Origin: UMGS75 sp963648435
Lineage (GTDB): Bacteria > Bacillota_I > Bacilli_A > ML615J-28 > CAG-313
DNA: 33,009 nucleotides
Assembly (NCBI GenBank): GCA_963648435.1
Contig: CAVJDT010000018.1
Coordinates: forward strand, 1-33,009
Reading direction: 5' to 3'
Shown here piece after piece: positions 31,783-33,009 of this stretch. A model generated the notes under the pieces. That model saw nothing but the letters and a program-made list of their open reading frames with translations. It did not search any database and was not told the origin of the DNA. The number at the start of each line of letters is the position of its first letter. Positions within the stretch are counted from its first letter, which is position 1. Position numbers and translations under genes: made by a program.

Positions 31783-33009
31783 TAATGAACTATTAAAAGA
31801 AGATTATTACTATATGATGTTAAATAATGGTCTTCATGTATATTTAATTCCTCGCCCTAAATTTAATCGTTGTTATGGCTTATTTTCCACAAAATTTGGA
31901 TCATGTGATCAAGAATTTGTACCATTTAATAAAGATGAATTTGTTAAAGTACCAGCAGGAGTTGCTCATTTTTTAGAACATAAAACCTTTGAACAAGAAT
32001 GTGGAGTAGACGCAAGTGAACTTTTCGCAAACTTGGGTGGTGAGGCTAATGCATATACTACATATGATAAAACCGTTTATATGTTTAGTGCGACATCCAA
32101 TATTGCCGAACAAATCACAACCCTTTTAGATTTTGTTCAAACCCCATATTTTACTAAAGAAAATGTTGAAAAAGAAAGAAAAATTATTGAACAAGAAGTA
32201 AGAATGTATTTAGATAGACCTCATACTAGTTTATATTTGAATTTATTAAATAATATGTATTATATGAACTATGTAAAAGATGATATTGGGGGAACCCTTG
32301 AATCAATTCAAAAAATTGATGTTGATACTCTTTATACATGTTATAATACTTTCTATCACCCCTCAAATATGACCTTCGTCTTAGTAGGTAATTTTGACTT
32401 AGCTAAAATTAGTGAATTAATTTCCAAAAATCAAGATGAAAAAGCTTATACAAGTAAACAAAAAGTAAAAAGAAGATATTATTTAGAGGATAACAAAGTA
32501 AATAATAAAGATACAACTTCCACTTTTGATGTAACTAAACCAAAAGTTGGATGTGCGTTGAAATTTTCAGTTTTAGGGGAAGATTCTTTAACTATTTATA
32601 AAAATATGATGGTATTAGATATTTTAATTGATATGTTTTTTGATGAATCATCAGACTTTTATCATCAGATGTTAGAAAAAGGAATTATAGATAATAGTTT
32701 TAGTTATGATACTTATTATGAACCTACCTATGCACATGTTATTTTCACAGTTAATACCTTAAATTATCAAGCTTTTAAAATAGAAATTGAAAAAGAACTA
32801 TTAAGAATTAAAAATGCTAAATTAGATGAAAAAACTTTTGAAAGATATAAAAAAGTTGAACTAGCTAACTCTATCGCAAGATTTAATTCAATAGAATATA
32901 TCGCTAATTTAATCTTAGATCTAGATGCGTTAGACCTTGAACTTTTTGATAGTATTGATTTAAAAAATAATATAACAATAGATGATTTAAATAAATTCAA
33001 GACAAAATT
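31769..33009 (+). CDS. Partial M16 zinc peptidase (YmfH-like), cut by the window edge
   Basis: The frame is open from ATG 31769 to the end of the window, about 413 codons. AAAGGGGG precedes the ATG inside the end of the YmfF-like gene. The inverted zinc motif HFLEH (H67, E70, H71) is intact, and the downstream EKERKIIEQEVRMY segment supplies the distal zinc Glu, so this subunit should be catalytically active. LGGEANAYTTYDKTVYMFSA follows, as in other M16 peptidases. The first domain and part of the second are present; probably only 10-20 residues are missing at the C-terminus relative to typical YmfH proteins (an estimate). It would form an active/inactive heterodimer with the preceding gene product. 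Confidence 0.88.
   Translation, partial: MKRISNELLKEDYYYMMLNNGLHVYLIPRPKFNRCYGLFSTKFGSCDQEFVPFNKDEFVKVPAGVAHFLEHKTFEQECGVDASELFANLGGEANAYTTYDKTVYMFSATSNIAEQITTLLDFVQTPYFTKENVEKERKIIEQEVRMYLDRPHTSLYLNLLNNMYYMNYVKDDIGGTLESIQKIDVDTLYTCYNTFYHPSNMTFVLVGNFDLAKISELISKNQDEKAYTSKQKVKRRYYLEDNKVNNKDTTSTFDVTKPKVGCALKFSVLGEDSLTIYKNMMVLDILIDMFFDESSDFYHQMLEKGIIDNSFSYDTYYEPTYAHVIFTVNTLNYQAFKIEIEKELLRIKNAKLDEKTFERYKKVELANSIARFNSIEYIANLILDLDALDLELFDSIDLKNNITIDDLNKFKTK

Noticed and set aside
1..33009. Use of TGA as tryptophan, as in Mycoplasma
   Set aside because: All conserved tryptophans are TGG and TGA ends ispG and the LytTR gene; no in-frame TGA was seen in the housekeeping genes.
1..33009. CRISPR arrays, rRNA genes, complete insertion sequences or prophage
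   Set aside because: No regularly spaced repeats, rRNA sequence, paired transposase with terminal repeats, or phage structural genes are visible. The only transposase-like gene lacks a catalytic domain.

Overview
The window is low-GC DNA from a Bacillota-type bacterium, most likely a gut-associated Bacilli or mollicute-like lineage (Erysipelotrichales, RF39 or Acholeplasma relatives; an inference). The support is the division-cluster order yggS-sepF-ylmH-ileS, an M16 peptidase pair of the YmfF/YmfH type, Gram-positive ribosome binding sites, lipoprotein signals and sigma-A promoters, many with an extended -10 (TGnTATAAT). TGG encodes tryptophan throughout and TGA is used as a stop (ispG, the LytTR gene), so the Mycoplasma/Spiroplasma code does not apply. 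An anaerobic lifestyle is suggested by the class III ribonucleotide reductase, its radical activase and IspG.

Layout. 1-1.2 kb: the end of a membrane protein gene and a small zinc-ribbon membrane protein. 1.3-6.4 kb: nrdD (with a fused C-terminal redoxin domain) and an overlapping trxB-like gene on the plus strand, converging on the minus-strand pair ispG-nrdG. The two 3' ends overlap, and each operon has an intrinsic terminator inside the other's coding region. 6.4-6.9 kb: a stand-alone transposase-type helix-turn-helix protein. 7.1-11.2 kb: an operon of an RluD-type pseudouridine synthase, metK, a GH4 6-phospho-glycosidase and a BadF-type amino-sugar kinase. 11.3-16.9 kb: a membrane-anchored XRE regulator overlapping a lipoprotein gene, followed by a 1201-residue lipoprotein with an internally duplicated architecture. 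17.0-18.7 kb: argS.

18.7-23.3 kb looks accessory. It holds an AAA_14/DUF4143 ATPase gene bracketed by two identical 50-bp direct repeats, a DUF308-like membrane protein, a second AAA_14/DUF4143 ATPase with a cluster of ACGTTTTT repeats upstream of its promoter, a possible small RNA, and a LytTR regulator with a DUF3021 membrane partner. A tRNA-Arg(CCG) gene closes this part.

23.6-30.4 kb is a long plus-strand run from one strong promoter to one strong terminator: yggS, sepF, ylmH, ileS, an unrecognised gene, deoC and deoD. It joins PLP homeostasis, division, translation and nucleoside salvage. ylmG and divIVA, often found in this cluster, are not seen. The window ends with the M16 pair (inactive YmfF-like, then active YmfH-like), the second gene cut off by the window edge.

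The most notable points are the class III RNR module with built-in redoxin, unusual reductase and mutually embedded terminators; the repeat-bracketed ATPase; and the membrane-regulator plus lipoprotein locus. All family assignments come from reading motifs by eye; no database search was run.
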